Below, one piece after another: positions 53,674 through 62,992 of a stretch of DNA of 64,000 bases. A model generated the notes under the pieces. That model ran no database searches. It worked only from the letters and a program-made list of their open reading frames with translations, and was not told where the DNA came from. Within the stretch, counting starts at the first letter, position 1. The number at the start of each line of letters is the position of its first letter. The stretch is from Leifsonia poae (GTDB taxonomy: Bacteria > Actinomycetota > Actinomycetes > Actinomycetales > Microbacteriaceae). Both the position numbers and the translations under genes were made by a program. The stretch spans positions 1,426,001 to 1,490,000 of the forward strand of contig NZ_JAIHLP010000002.1 of the NCBI RefSeq assembly GCF_020009625.1. Reading direction: 5' to 3'.

Positions 53674-54861
53674 ATGGCATCCGTGGGCTTCGTTCGAGAC
53701 CTCATCCGACCCGACACCGGGCACGGGGCGCACCGGGTCACCTACGTCGAACTCTTCTTCGATCTCGTGTTCGTCTTCGCGATCACGCAGCTCTCGCACA
53801 TCCTGCTGCACCAGCAGACCGGCCTCGACCTCCTGCACACTGTCATGCTCGCCGCGGCCGTCTGGTGGGTGTGGGTGTTCACCACATGGGCGGCCAACTG
53901 GCTCAACCCCGAGACCGGGTGGGTGCGCGGGCTGCTCATCGTGCTGATGCTGCTCGGGATGTTGCTCTCCAGCGCCATCCCCGAAGCGTTCGGCGACAAG
54001 GCCGCGCTGTTCGCCTTCTCTCTGGTGCTCATGCAGCTGACCCGGAGCGTCTTCACCTTCCTCGCCTTCGCGCGCGACCACCCCGAGCACGCGGTCAATT
54101 TCATCCGCATCACCGTGTGGCACGTGCTGCCGGGTGTGTTCTGGATCGCCGGCGCCCTCGCACCGGAACAGGCCAGGCTCTGGCTCTGGCTGGTGGCGCT
54201 GCTGATCGACTATCTCGGTCCGCGCATCCGGTTCTGGACGCCCGGGCTCGGACCCTCGCCGCTGAGCACCTGGAACGTCTCAGGCGAGCACATGGCCGAG
54301 CGGGTCAGTCTCTTCCTCATCATCGTGCTCGGCGAATCCATCATCGTCACGGGCACGGCGTTCGCCGAACATCCCCTCGACGGGGAGCATGTGCTCGCCT
54401 TCCTCGCGGCGTTCGCCGGAACAGTGCTGCTCTGGCTGCTCTACTTCAACCACGGCGAGCGCGGCGGCAGCGAGTTCATCTCGAACGCGCCGGAGCGGGG
54501 GATGATCGCCCAGACGGCGTACACATACATCCCCTTGCTGATGATCCTCGGCGTCGTGCTGGCGGCGGTGGCCGACGGGCTGATCCTCGAGCATCCGTCG
54601 GGCGCGGCCGGTCTCTGGCTCGCCTGGCTCGCCTGCGCAGCTTCGGCCGTGTACCTGCTCGGCAATCTGCTGTTCCGGCGCGCGGTCGGCGGCCGCTGGC
54701 TGTACGGCAACCTGGCCGGCATCGTCGTTCTGGTCGGACTCGCAGTGGCGGGGCCGCTGCTGTCGGCGCTGGCCCTGAGCTGGCTCGTGAACGTCGTCCT
54801 GTTCGGTGTGGTCGTCGCCGAGGAAGTCGTGTGGCGCAGGGAGGCGGGCCGGGCTGCGTAG
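53674..54861 (+). CDS. LtrA-family low-temperature-requirement-like membrane protein
   Basis: A 395-residue membrane protein with about 11 helices, starting with the LtrA hallmark VTYVELFFDLVFVFAITQLSH split as VELFFDLVFVFA (about 25-36). A later motif MAERVSLFLIIVLGESIIVT (about 209-228) is also typical. Named after a Listeria cold-growth locus, but biochemical function unknown. The ATG at 53674 is 36 nt from the divergent trpF start. Confidence 0.88.
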   Translation: MASVGFVRDLIRPDTGHGAHRVTYVELFFDLVFVFAITQLSHILLHQQTGLDLLHTVMLAAAVWWVWVFTTWAANWLNPETGWVRGLLIVLMLLGMLLSSAIPEAFGDKAALFAFSLVLMQLTRSVFTFLAFARDHPEHAVNFIRITVWHVLPGVFWIAGALAPEQARLWLWLVALLIDYLGPRIRFWTPGLGPSPLSTWNVSGEHMAERVSLFLIIVLGESIIVTGTAFAEHPLDGEHVLAFLAAFAGTVLLWLLYFNHGERGGSEFISNAPERGMIAQTAYTYIPLLMILGVVLAAVADGLILEHPSGAAGLWLAWLACAASAVYLLGNLLFRRAVGGRWLYGNLAGIVVLVGLAVAGPLLSALALSWLVNVVLFGVVVAEEVVWRREAGRAA

Positions 54862-55160
54862 CCCGGCCCACCTGTCTCCGCTCCGTCCCCCGCGGATCCC
54901 CCACCGGAGCTGACCAGGGTTCGGGTCGATGATCAGCTCACCCCACGGACGGGCCGTCGCCCGGGGGTCGGAACCGGTTCGAAGAACACGGTCACATGGG
55001 AAGAGACGCAGGAATCACCGGATCATGACGCGACTTCTCGAAGTTTTTTCCACCGGGGATAACGTGCGAAATATCAGACGTTTTTCAGCAAATCTCGGGC
55101 AGAATGGGGCGGTGGTGCGGCCACTCCCGAAGGCTGCCGACTCGCGCTGAAAGGGCTCGT
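54862..55160. other. Leader region of the sigma-fusion gene with a probable ltrA terminator
   Basis: A short hairpin ACTTCTCGAAGT followed by TTTTTT at about 55031-55049 looks like an intrinsic terminator for ltrA. The remaining region is locally A/T-rich (GAAATATCAGACGTTTTTCAGC near 55066-55090) and should hold the promoter of the next gene. GAAAGGG at 55149-55155 is its ribosome site. Confidence 0.5.
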
Positions 55161-57293
55161 GTGAATCACAATTCCGGGCCCGCTGATCCCGAGCGGTCCG
55201 ACGCCGAACTCGTCGAGCTCACCCGCGCCGGCGACCGCGAGGCGTTCGCCGAACTCTGGCGACGGCACGCCCGCGCCGGGCTCACGGTCGCGCGTTCCTT
55301 CACGAGCACGTTCGACGCCGACGACCTCATCTCCGAGGCGTACGCCAAGATCTACCAGGCGATCGCCGCCGGCAAAGGACCGACGACCGCGTTCCGCGCC
55401 TACCTCTTCACCACGATCCGCAACATCGCCTCCTCCTGGGGCCGCGCCCGCCACGAGACCCCGATCGACGACGCGGAGACGATCGAGGATCCGGCGTTCA
55501 GCGAGGCGAGCACCATAGCCGCGCTCGACCGTTCCCTCACCGCGACCGCGTTCCGCAGCCTGCCGACCCGCTGGCAGGAGGTGCTCTGGTACTGCGAGGT
55601 CGAGGCGATGTCCCCCCAGGATGTCGCCCCGCTGCTCGGGATGAAGGCGAACGCCGTCGCCGCCCTCGCCTACCGGGCGCGCGAAGGACTGCGCCAGGCC
55701 TGGATCCAAGCCCACATCGCCGCCACCCCGGCCGACTCCGACTGCCGCTGGACCACCGAACGGTTGGGCGCCTACGCCCGCAAGAGTCTCGGCAAGCGCG
55801 ACACCGCCAAACTCGAAGACCATCTCGCCTCCTGCGCCAAATGCACGATCGTGGCCGCGGAAGCGCACGAAGTCGGTTCCCGCCTCGCCCTCGTGCTGCT
55901 GCCGCTCACAGTCGGCGTCGGCGGGGCTGCCGCCTACGCGGCCTGGACGCAGACGGGCGCGAACTCCGTGAGCTACGCGCTCGGCGCATCCGGGGCCGTC
56001 ATGCCGGCGAGTGCCACCGGTCACACGGTCGTCGCGACCGGCGCAGCGAGCACGGGCACGGGCACGACCGGAGTGGGATCGGCGACCTCGGCGTCTCACG
56101 GCGCGACCGGTTCGGGAAGCGGTTCCTCGACCGCCGGGCTGACCATCACGGGCCTTCTCGTCGCCGCCGCCATCGTCGGCGGCGTCGTCTTCGGCCCTCA
56201 GCTGTACCGGCAATTCTTCGAGCCGACCTCCGATGTCGCGACGGCCAGCGGCGACAACGTTCCGGCACCCGAGACACCGCAACAGCCGAAAGCGTCACCC
56301 GCCCCGACAGCGACCCCACCGTCGGCGCCACCGGTCCCGACCCTCCCCGTGGTCCCGGTCGTGGCCCCGACCGCGCCGCGAAGCGCACCCACGCCCGCGA
56401 CCATCCCACCGGTGGCCGCGCCACCCACGACCGCACCGCCCACCACGCCACCGATCGTGCCGCCGGTGACCCCTCCCGCGGCCCCCGCAGTCACATCCCC
56501 GGCCGCCGACGCGAACATCACAACGGCCGCCCATTCGCTCGACGCGTCCGGCACCGCCGTCCCAGACGCCACGATCACCGTCACCGCCGTCTCCGGTCGT
56601 ACCCGCTCCGCACCGATCACGGTCGGCATCACAAAGGCGGATGCGGCCGGGCGCTGGGGGCTCACCCTCGACCTTTCGGCGCTCACCGACGGGCCCTGGA
56701 CCGTGAGCTTCGTCCAGACGACGGCCGACGGCGCCTCCGCGGCGCAGACGCGCAACCTGACCATCGACCGCTCTGTCGGAGCCCCGGTCATCAGCGCCGT
56801 CGACACCGGCTCCGACGCCTCCGCCGACCTGCTGGCGCCGATCGTCAGCGGAACCGCCGCACCCGGCGCCACCGTGCGCATCCTCGACAATGGAACGCTG
56901 CAGACCACGGTGACGGCCGACGGCAGCGGGGCGTGGATCACGCCCGAACTGACCGGCGTCTCCCCCGACTACGCCCTCACGGCCGAGCAGACGGATGGGC
57001 TCGGCAACGTCTCGCCCGCCAGCGCCGCGACCACCGGCCACATCCAGACCGCAACACTGACCGCCGACGGCGCCACCGGAAAGATCGCGCTCACGGTGCA
57101 GGGCCAGCAGAACGCCACCGTGCGGATCTTCGCTGACGGGAACGCCTCCAGCTACACTCTGCCCCTCGGCGCCGATGGCATCGCCAGCAATGTGTACGAC
57201 TCCGTCATCACCGGCCCCCGGATGATCGGCGTCGCCTACATCGACGGCGCGCGCCGCGGCCTTCTCGTCCAGGTGCCGATCGTCGTAGCCTGA
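55161..57293 (+). CDS. ECF sigma factor fused to anti-sigma, membrane and Ig-like domains
   Basis: A 710-residue single-chain protein. Residues 10-185 are an ECF sigma factor (region 2: FDADDLISEAYAKIYQAI; region 4: LPTRWQEVLWYCEVEAMSPQ and NAVAALAYRAREGL). Residues about 195-235 form a zinc-finger anti-sigma module (HLASCAKC at 221-228). Hydrophobic segments follow at about 242-262 and 325-346, then a Pro/Thr-rich stretch (365-455) and Ig-like domains (about 460-710, GTAAPGATVRILDNG repeats). With two membrane spans the C-terminus would be cytoplasmic; if only one is inserted, the Ig-like part is outside. GTG 55161 is chosen with GAAAGGG upstream. The target genes are unknown. Confidence 0.85.
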   Translation: MNHNSGPADPERSDAELVELTRAGDREAFAELWRRHARAGLTVARSFTSTFDADDLISEAYAKIYQAIAAGKGPTTAFRAYLFTTIRNIASSWGRARHETPIDDAETIEDPAFSEASTIAALDRSLTATAFRSLPTRWQEVLWYCEVEAMSPQDVAPLLGMKANAVAALAYRAREGLRQAWIQAHIAATPADSDCRWTTERLGAYARKSLGKRDTAKLEDHLASCAKCTIVAAEAHEVGSRLALVLLPLTVGVGGAAAYAAWTQTGANSVSYALGASGAVMPASATGHTVVATGAASTGTGTTGVGSATSASHGATGSGSGSSTAGLTITGLLVAAAIVGGVVFGPQLYRQFFEPTSDVATASGDNVPAPETPQQPKASPAPTATPPSAPPVPTLPVVPVVAPTAPRSAPTPATIPPVAAPPTTAPPTTPPIVPPVTPPAAPAVTSPAADANITTAAHSLDASGTAVPDATITVTAVSGRTRSAPITVGITKADAAGRWGLTLDLSALTDGPWTVSFVQTTADGASAAQTRNLTIDRSVGAPVISAVDTGSDASADLLAPIVSGTAAPGATVRILDNGTLQTTVTADGSGAWITPELTGVSPDYALTAEQTDGLGNVSPASAATTGHIQTATLTADGATGKIALTVQGQQNATVRIFADGNASSYTLPLGADGIASNVYDSVITGPRMIGVAYIDGARRGLLVQVPIVVA

Positions 57294-57311
57294 GGCCCGC
57301 CTCTCCGGGCG

Positions 57312-58532
57312 CTACCCCTCGACGGACGCAGGGGACTTCGTCATCCGCCCGATGACGAGCACGAGTACGAGCGCCGCGACAAGCAGCGCGATGTAGAGCA
57401 TCGGCAGGGCCAGCAGCCCACCGGCCCCGAAGACGAGGGAGCCGACCAGGGCGCCACCGCCGATCCCGACGTTGAACGAGGTCGTGTAGAGCGCACTCGC
57501 CGTGTCGCGGAAGGCGGGGGATGCGGTGTGCAGCAGACGGGTCTGCAGCAGGGGCGGCAGGGCGCCGAAGGCGAGCCCCCAGACGATGAAGGCGCCGATC
57601 GCGAGTACCGGGATGGCCGCGAACACAGCGAGGGCGGCGACGGAGGCACCGGTGACCACGAGGGCGAGGATCAGCCCCAGCTGCGGCCTCAGACCGAATA
57701 CCGACCCGGCGATCACCAGCCCGACGGCGCCGGCCACCCCGTAGAGGAAGAGCAGCCCGCTCACATTCGCAGACGGGATACCCATCTCATCGGTGAGGAA
57801 CGGCACGACGAACGTGTAGAACGTGTAATGGCCGATCATGGTGACCGCGGCCACCAGGCACACCATCACCACGGCGACGACCGTCGCGTCTTTGGGGCGG
57901 GCCTCGCCGCGTCGGCGGCGGGGAAGCGCATCCGTCTCGCGTTCCACCGCGGGCAGCACCTTCCACACCACGACCGCGCCGATGAGCATCAGCACAGCGA
58001 GGATACCGAAGGCCGCACGCCACCCGAACACATGCCCGGCGAAAGTGCCGAGCGGCACCCCGAAGATGAAGGCGAGCGTTCCGCCGCCGACGGTGATCGA
58101 GACGGCACGGCCGATCTGCTCCTTCGGCACGAGGTGGCCAGCGTAGGCACCGACGATCGACCAGAACATGCCGTGCGCGATGCCGCCCAGCACGCGGGAG
58201 ACCACCACGAAACCGTAGCTGGGGGCGAGGGCCGTGAGCAGGGTGCTGACGGCCAGCACGACGAGGATGCCCACCAGCATCCCGTGCCGGGGCCAATGCT
58301 TCGTCCACGCGGTGAGCGGTGTGCTGGTGACCACGACGGTGAAGGCGAACACGGTGACCAGCAGACCGATCTGCGCTTCGCTCACCCCGAGCGACCGGCT
58401 CATATCGGGCAGCAGCCCGGTGGGCATCGTCTCGCCGGTGATCGACAGGAACACGGCGGCGGCGAGCGCGAGGAGTCCCGCCCACGGGAAGGGAGGGGTG
58501 GAGAGATTTGGCGACGTTGAAGTGGCAGACAT
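57312..58532 (-). CDS. MFS transporter (AraJ/DHA1-like efflux)
   Basis: A 406-residue, 12-helix major facilitator. It starts with an LALAAAVFLSITGETMPTGL helix, followed by VSEAQIGLLVTVFAFTVVVT, a DHA1 hallmark; motif A-like TAWTKHWPRHGMLV is at about 76-89. A central hydrophilic loop (about 185-205) is KR-rich. Such proteins export sugars or drugs; the substrate here is unknown. It is convergent with the sigma-fusion gene (18-nt gap). Confidence 0.9.
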   Translation of the reverse strand: MSATSTSPNLSTPPFPWAGLLALAAAVFLSITGETMPTGLLPDMSRSLGVSEAQIGLLVTVFAFTVVVTSTPLTAWTKHWPRHGMLVGILVVLAVSTLLTALAPSYGFVVVSRVLGGIAHGMFWSIVGAYAGHLVPKEQIGRAVSITVGGGTLAFIFGVPLGTFAGHVFGWRAAFGILAVLMLIGAVVVWKVLPAVERETDALPRRRRGEARPKDATVVAVVMVCLVAAVTMIGHYTFYTFVVPFLTDEMGIPSANVSGLLFLYGVAGAVGLVIAGSVFGLRPQLGLILALVVTGASVAALAVFAAIPVLAIGAFIVWGLAFGALPPLLQTRLLHTASPAFRDTASALYTTSFNVGIGGGALVGSLVFGAGGLLALPMLYIALLVAALVLVLVIGRMTKSPASVEG

Positions 58533-58687
58533 GGCGAACTGTCCAACGAACGGCGTTCCCCGGCTGGTCCGATCGTGACCGGAACGGCGGGTCGACTACG
58601 CGCCCATGTGCGCGCCCAGGGCCGTGCGGTCACCGCCGGCCGCCAACGAGTTTAGCGGAAGACACGGGCCGGATGCCCGACCGCTCG

Positions 58688-60163
58688 TCATCCGCGCTCC
58701 TCCTGCCGCCGGATGGACGCCCGCCCGAACAGCACTGTTCCCAGGTATCCGATGACGAGCGCGACGAGGACCCCGAGGTTGGCGTACGCCCAGTCGCCCG
58801 ACCTCCCGCCGAGACCGAACGGCGCGAGCAGGTAGCCCTGCCAGGCCAACCAGCCGGCCGAGGTATTGGTCACGAGACCCCAGCCCAGCGCGGTACCGAG
58901 CGCGATGAGGGAGATGGGCAGCCGACGCACGCTGCCGTACCGGCCGCGCCGGTCGTAGAGCTCCTTCTCGGCGTAGTCGCGCCTGCGCAGGCTGATGTCT
59001 GCGACGAAGATCCCGCACCAGGCGGCGATCGGAACCCCGAGAGTGATGAGGAACCCTTGGAACGGGCCGAGGAAGTCGCTCGCGAAGAACACGACGAAGA
59101 TGGCTCCGGCCGTCATGATGACCCCGTCGATCCCGGCCGCGACGTACCGCGGGGCGCGCAGCCCGGCGCTCAGCAGAGCGAGCCCGGAGGAGTAGATGTC
59201 GAGCACGGCGCCGCCGACCAGCCCGAGTACAGCGACGATCACGAACGGCACGAGGAACCAGGTGGGCAGCAGCGAGGCGAGCGCACCGATCGGATCGGCG
59301 GCGATCGCGGTGCTCAGCTTCGTCGATGAACCGGCCAGCAGCACGCCGAAGACGAAAAGGATGACCGGGGCCAGCGACGAGCCGAACGTGGTCCAGCCGA
59401 CGACGCCCCGGCTTCGTGTCGAGCGGGGGAGGTAGCGGGAGTAGTCGGCCGCCGCGTTCACCCAGCCGAGACCGAACCCAGTGAGCATGAACACGAATCC
59501 GCCGATCACGTGCGGAAGATCGCCAGCCGGAAGGGCGGCGACCGCACCGAGGTCGATGTGACCGAGCACAAGCACGATGTAGACCACGGTGAGCACGCCG
59601 GTGACGACGGTGATCACCTTCTGCATCCGCATGATCAGGGTGAAGCCGACGACCCCGCCCGCGATGATCAGCGCGGCCACCACGATGAGGGCGACGATCT
59701 TTGTGAGCACACCGCCCTCCCAGCCGAGCCGGGTGAACACGGTGGCGGTCGCCAGCACGGCCAGGGCCGTGAGCACCGTCTCCCAGCCCACCGTGAGCAG
59801 CCACGAGAGCACGGATGGAACCCGGTTGCCCTCGACGCCGAACACCGCGCGGCTGAGCACCATCGTCGGCGCCGACCCGCGTTTGCCCGCCAGAGCGATG
59901 AAGCCGCAGAGCAGGAACGAGATGACGATGCCGACGACGCCCACGATCGTCGCCTGCCAGAACGAGATGCCGAACCCGAGCAGGAACGAACCATAGCTCA
60001 GGCCGAACACCGACACATTCGCCCCGAACCACGGCCAGAAGAGGTCACGGGCACGCCCCGTCCGCTCGCTCTCGTGGATGGTGTTCAGACCGTTCAGCTC
60101 CACACCCAACCCGGCGGCCGGCGCGCTGGCACGGTCGGGGCTGTCTTCGTCGACGCTCGTCAT
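58688..60163 (-). CDS. NCS1-family purine/cytosine permease
   Basis: A 491-residue membrane protein with 12 helices. NCS1 signatures are FWPWFGANVSVFGLSYGSFL (about 42-61), NAAADYSRYLPRS (about 234-246) and GGAVLDIYSSGLALLSAGLR (about 312-331). It likely imports a nucleobase or related compound. The ATG at 60163 is chosen; 60181 is an in-frame alternative. It is divergent from purU (89-nt gap), hinting at a purine or one-carbon theme. Confidence 0.9.
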   Translation of the reverse strand: MTSVDEDSPDRASAPAAGLGVELNGLNTIHESERTGRARDLFWPWFGANVSVFGLSYGSFLLGFGISFWQATIVGVVGIVISFLLCGFIALAGKRGSAPTMVLSRAVFGVEGNRVPSVLSWLLTVGWETVLTALAVLATATVFTRLGWEGGVLTKIVALIVVAALIIAGGVVGFTLIMRMQKVITVVTGVLTVVYIVLVLGHIDLGAVAALPAGDLPHVIGGFVFMLTGFGLGWVNAAADYSRYLPRSTRSRGVVGWTTFGSSLAPVILFVFGVLLAGSSTKLSTAIAADPIGALASLLPTWFLVPFVIVAVLGLVGGAVLDIYSSGLALLSAGLRAPRYVAAGIDGVIMTAGAIFVVFFASDFLGPFQGFLITLGVPIAAWCGIFVADISLRRRDYAEKELYDRRGRYGSVRRLPISLIALGTALGWGLVTNTSAGWLAWQGYLLAPFGLGGRSGDWAYANLGVLVALVIGYLGTVLFGRASIRRQEERG

Positions 60164-60252
60164 GCACCGATCCAACTTCACTGCGCGTCGCGCGTCAATC
60201 GGGGCGACGCCGTTCGCCGGCCGCGGGGTGCAACTCCCGCTACCCTGAACGA

Positions 60253-61134
60253 GTGAACGTCTCCCCCAGCTCGCCCACCGAACCCCAGCCCAACCATTGG
60301 GTGCTCACCTTCAGCTGCGCCGACAAACCCGGCATCGTGCACGCCGTGAGCGGCGCGATCGTCTCCGCCCGCGGCAACATCACCGAGAGCCAGCAATTCG
60401 CCAGCACCGACACCGGCCGGTTCTTCATGCGGCTGCAGGTGGAGTCCGAGGCGACGCGCGACGAGTTCGAGAGCGCGCTCGCGCCCGTGGTCGAGCAGTT
60501 CGGCATGGTGCACAACGTCGACAATGTGGGGCGTCCCCTGCGCACGCTGGTGCTCGCATCCACCGCCGCGCACTGCTTGAACGACCTGCTGTTCCGTCAG
60601 CGCGCAGGCCAGCTTCCCATCGAGATTCCGCTGGTGCTCTCCAACCACGGCTCCCTCCGCGACCTCGCCGGGTTCTACGGGGTGCCATTCGAGGCGCTCC
60701 CGGTGTCGGATGCGGCCGGCAAGGCGGCATTCGAGGCCCGCGTCCTGGAGGCGGTCGAGCAGTACGACATCGAACTCGTGGTGCTCGCCCGGTACATGCA
60801 GATCATCTCCCCGGAGCTCTGCGAGCGCCTCGCCGGCCGGGCCATCAACATCCATCACTCGTTCTTGCCCGGTTTCAAGGGCGCCAACCCGTACCGCCAG
60901 GCCCATGCGCGCGGCGTGAAACTGATCGGCGCCACCGCCCACTTCGTCACGAGCGACCTCGACGAGGGCCCGATCATCGAGCAGAACGTGGTGCGGGTCG
61001 ACCACTCGCGCAGCGTCGCCGAGCTGGTGGCGATCGGTCAGGACGAGGAGAGCCGCACGCTGACGCAGGCGGTCAAATGGTTCGCGGAGGACAGGGTCCT
61101 GTTGGACGGGGCGCGAACGATCATCTTCCGGTGA
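60253..61134 (+). CDS. purU: Formyltetrahydrofolate deformylase
   Basis: A 293-residue PurU: N-terminal ACT domain (about 15-95; FSCADKPGIVHAVSGAI) and C-terminal formyl-transferase fold (about 100-290). Motifs: VLSNHGSL, ARYMQIISPELC, catalytic Asn-His in INIHHSFLPGFKGANPY (about 202-218) and the Asp in LDEGPIIEQ. It hydrolyses 10-formyl-THF to formate and THF, balancing folate pools with folD and glyA of this window. The start is GTG. Confidence 0.95.
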   Translation: MNVSPSSPTEPQPNHWVLTFSCADKPGIVHAVSGAIVSARGNITESQQFASTDTGRFFMRLQVESEATRDEFESALAPVVEQFGMVHNVDNVGRPLRTLVLASTAAHCLNDLLFRQRAGQLPIEIPLVLSNHGSLRDLAGFYGVPFEALPVSDAAGKAAFEARVLEAVEQYDIELVVLARYMQIISPELCERLAGRAINIHHSFLPGFKGANPYRQAHARGVKLIGATAHFVTSDLDEGPIIEQNVVRVDHSRSVAELVAIGQDEESRTLTQAVKWFAEDRVLLDGARTIIFR

Positions 61135-61174
61135 CGCCGGGCCTGCGTCGGCCGGTCGCCTTTAGACTGGTTTC

Positions 61175-61537
61175 GTGACCTCCACCCCGCAACCCCAGAG
61201 CGACATCACGATCGGCCCCAACGGCATCCTCCGGTTCCTGCTGGAGCTGTTCGCTATCGTCTCTCTCGGTTTTTGGGGGTTCGTCGCCTGGCCGCTGCCG
61301 TGGAACATCGTCATCGGCATCGGTGCCCCGGTGATCGCCATCGTGCTGTGGGGGCTGTTCCGCTCCCCCAAGGCCGTCTTCCGCATCGACCCGTTCGGCC
61401 GGGCGCTCGTCGAGGTCGTCGTGATGGCCGCCGCCGCCTTCGCTTGGTGGGATCTCGGCCAGCCGGTCGTCGCGATCGTCTTCGCCGCGGTCGCCACCGT
61501 GAGCGGTGTGATCAACGCCCGCTCGGAGTTCCGATGA
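61175..61537 (+). CDS. YrdB/DUF2568 small membrane protein
   Basis: A 120-residue protein with four helices. The family pattern is seen in LRFLLELFAIVSLGFWGF (about 19-36), then LWGLFRSPKAVFRI and RALVEVVVMAAAAFAWWDLG. DUF2568 members have no known function. GTG start; 13 nt before nagA copy 2 on the same strand. Confidence 0.82.
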   Translation: MTSTPQPQSDITIGPNGILRFLLELFAIVSLGFWGFVAWPLPWNIVIGIGAPVIAIVLWGLFRSPKAVFRIDPFGRALVEVVVMAAAAFAWWDLGQPVVAIVFAAVATVSGVINARSEFR

Positions 61538-61550
61538 GCCGGAGGGCAGC

Positions 61551-62705
61551 ATGACCGGTCTCGTCGTCCACAGCGCCCGCAAAGTGGATGCGGACGGGCT
61601 CGTCGATGACTTCTGGTTCGTCGCAGACGGCGGCGTCATCATCGCCACCGGGAGCGGAACCGGCTGGCATGCAGCGGCTCACGGGTCTGGCCGCGAGATC
61701 GTGGACGCGGGCGGACACTGGCTCACTCCCGGATTCATCGACCTGCACTGTCACGGCGGTGGCGGGCATCCATTCGACGACGGCCCCGAGCAGATGCTCG
61801 AGGGTCTCGCCACCCACCGCGCCCACGGAACGACGCGCTCGCTGGTGAGCCATGTCGCCAACCCGCTCGCCGCACTGCGCGAGAGCCTCTCGATCGTCGC
61901 CGACCTCGCCGAGACCGATCCGCTCGTGCTCGGTTCGCACCTCGAAGGCCCGTTCCTCGCCCCGGCCCGTCGCGGCGCCCACGATGAGGCCTTCCTGCGC
62001 GAGCCGGGCCCGGAGATGGTGGAGGAGCTGATCGGCGCCGCCCGAGGCTCGCTGCGCCTGGCCACGATCGCCCCCGAGCTGCCCAACGCCTTGGAGAGCA
62101 TCGGCGTGCTCATCGAGGCCGACGTCGTGGTCGGGATCGGCCACACCGAGGCCGACTTCGAACAGGCGACGCGCGCGTTCGAGGTGGGTGCCCGTGTGCT
62201 CACCCATGCGTTCAACGCGATGAACGGCATCCACCATCGGGCTCCCGGCCCTGTCGTGGCCGCGTTCGAGAACCCCGAGGTGACCCTCGAGCTGATCCTC
62301 GACGGCCTGCACGTGCATCCGATGGTCGCCAAGCTGGCGTTCACGGCCGCGCCGGGGCGGGTCGCCCTGGTGACGGATGCGATGGCCGCCGCGGGCGCCA
62401 GCGACGGCGATTACCGCCTCGGCTCCCTCAACGTGACCGTGCGCGATGGCCTCGCGGTGCTCTCGGGAACGTCCACGATCGCCGGTTCCACGCTCACGCA
62501 GGATGTGGCCCTGCGCAATGCGGTCACTCTCGTCGGGCTCGACCCGCAGCGCGCGGTCGAGGCGCTCACGCTGACGCCGGCCCGCGTGCTCGGCGAAGAC
62601 CATCGGCTGGGCCGGCTCCACGCCGGCTACGCGGCGGATGCGGTGCTGCTCGACCACGAGTGGACCGTGCAGCACGTCTTCGCCGACGGCGTCGCCCTGC
62701 GCTGA
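61551..62705 (+). CDS. nagA: N-acetylglucosamine-6-phosphate deacetylase (copy 2)
   Basis: A 384-residue NagA paralogue of the gene at 51712. All catalytic positions are present: FIDLHCHGGGGHPF, SHLEGPFLAPARRGAHD, GIGHTEADF, HAFNAMNGIHHR and catalytic Asp in VTDAMAAAGASDGDYRLG. A cysteine replaces the valine between the two histidines (HCH, against HVH in copy 1). It has no amino-sugar neighbours except the DUF2568 gene, so it may serve cell-wall GlcNAc recycling while copy 1 serves the imported sugar (inference). Confidence 0.94.
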   Translation: MTGLVVHSARKVDADGLVDDFWFVADGGVIIATGSGTGWHAAAHGSGREIVDAGGHWLTPGFIDLHCHGGGGHPFDDGPEQMLEGLATHRAHGTTRSLVSHVANPLAALRESLSIVADLAETDPLVLGSHLEGPFLAPARRGAHDEAFLREPGPEMVEELIGAARGSLRLATIAPELPNALESIGVLIEADVVVGIGHTEADFEQATRAFEVGARVLTHAFNAMNGIHHRAPGPVVAAFENPEVTLELILDGLHVHPMVAKLAFTAAPGRVALVTDAMAAAGASDGDYRLGSLNVTVRDGLAVLSGTSTIAGSTLTQDVALRNAVTLVGLDPQRAVEALTLTPARVLGEDHRLGRLHAGYAADAVLLDHEWTVQHVFADGVALR

Positions 62706-62741
62706 CCCGCCCGCAGCCCTCCGCCCCGGCTGCCGCCCCCG

Positions 62742-62801
62742 CCCGTCCGCCCACCGCCCGTCCGCCCACCGCCCGTCCGCTCACCACCCGTCCGCTCACC
62801 A
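62742..62801. repeat. 15-nt tandem repeat CCCGTCCGCCCACCG
   Basis: Four copies; the last two carry CTCACCA in place of CCCACCG. The array ends nine bases before array 3. Confidence 0.9.
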
Positions 62802-62810
62802 CCCCACCCT

Positions 62811-62902
62811 CCTGTTTTCAGGACATCCCCGCCTGCGACGACCGGTGGCACCTGAATTCAGGAGCCGGCAGCCCTCAGCCGCGCGCCTCTCCTGAGAACA
62901 GG
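62811..62902. repeat. Array 3 of the CCTG-N4-CAGG element: three motifs at 40-nt pitch
   Basis: CCTGTTTTCAGG at 62811, CCTGAATTCAGG at 62851 and CCTGAGAACAGG at 62891, with 28-nt spacers. Spacer 1 shares GCGACGACCG with spacer 1 of array 2 at the same position. The order of motifs is the same as in arrays 1 and 2. It lies between convergent nagA and tetR. Confidence 0.95.
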
Positions 62903-62910
62903 TCGGTGCC

Positions 62911-62960
62911 GGAGACTGACGGAGACCGACGGAGACCGACGGAGACCGACGGAGACCGAC
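62911..62960. repeat. 10-nt tandem repeat GGAGACCGAC
   Basis: Five copies (the first GGAGACTGAC) start eight bases after array 3 and run to near the TetR stop. Confidence 0.93.
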
Positions 62961-62992
62961 CGAGACCACCGGGCCGAGCCTGCGCGCGGGGA

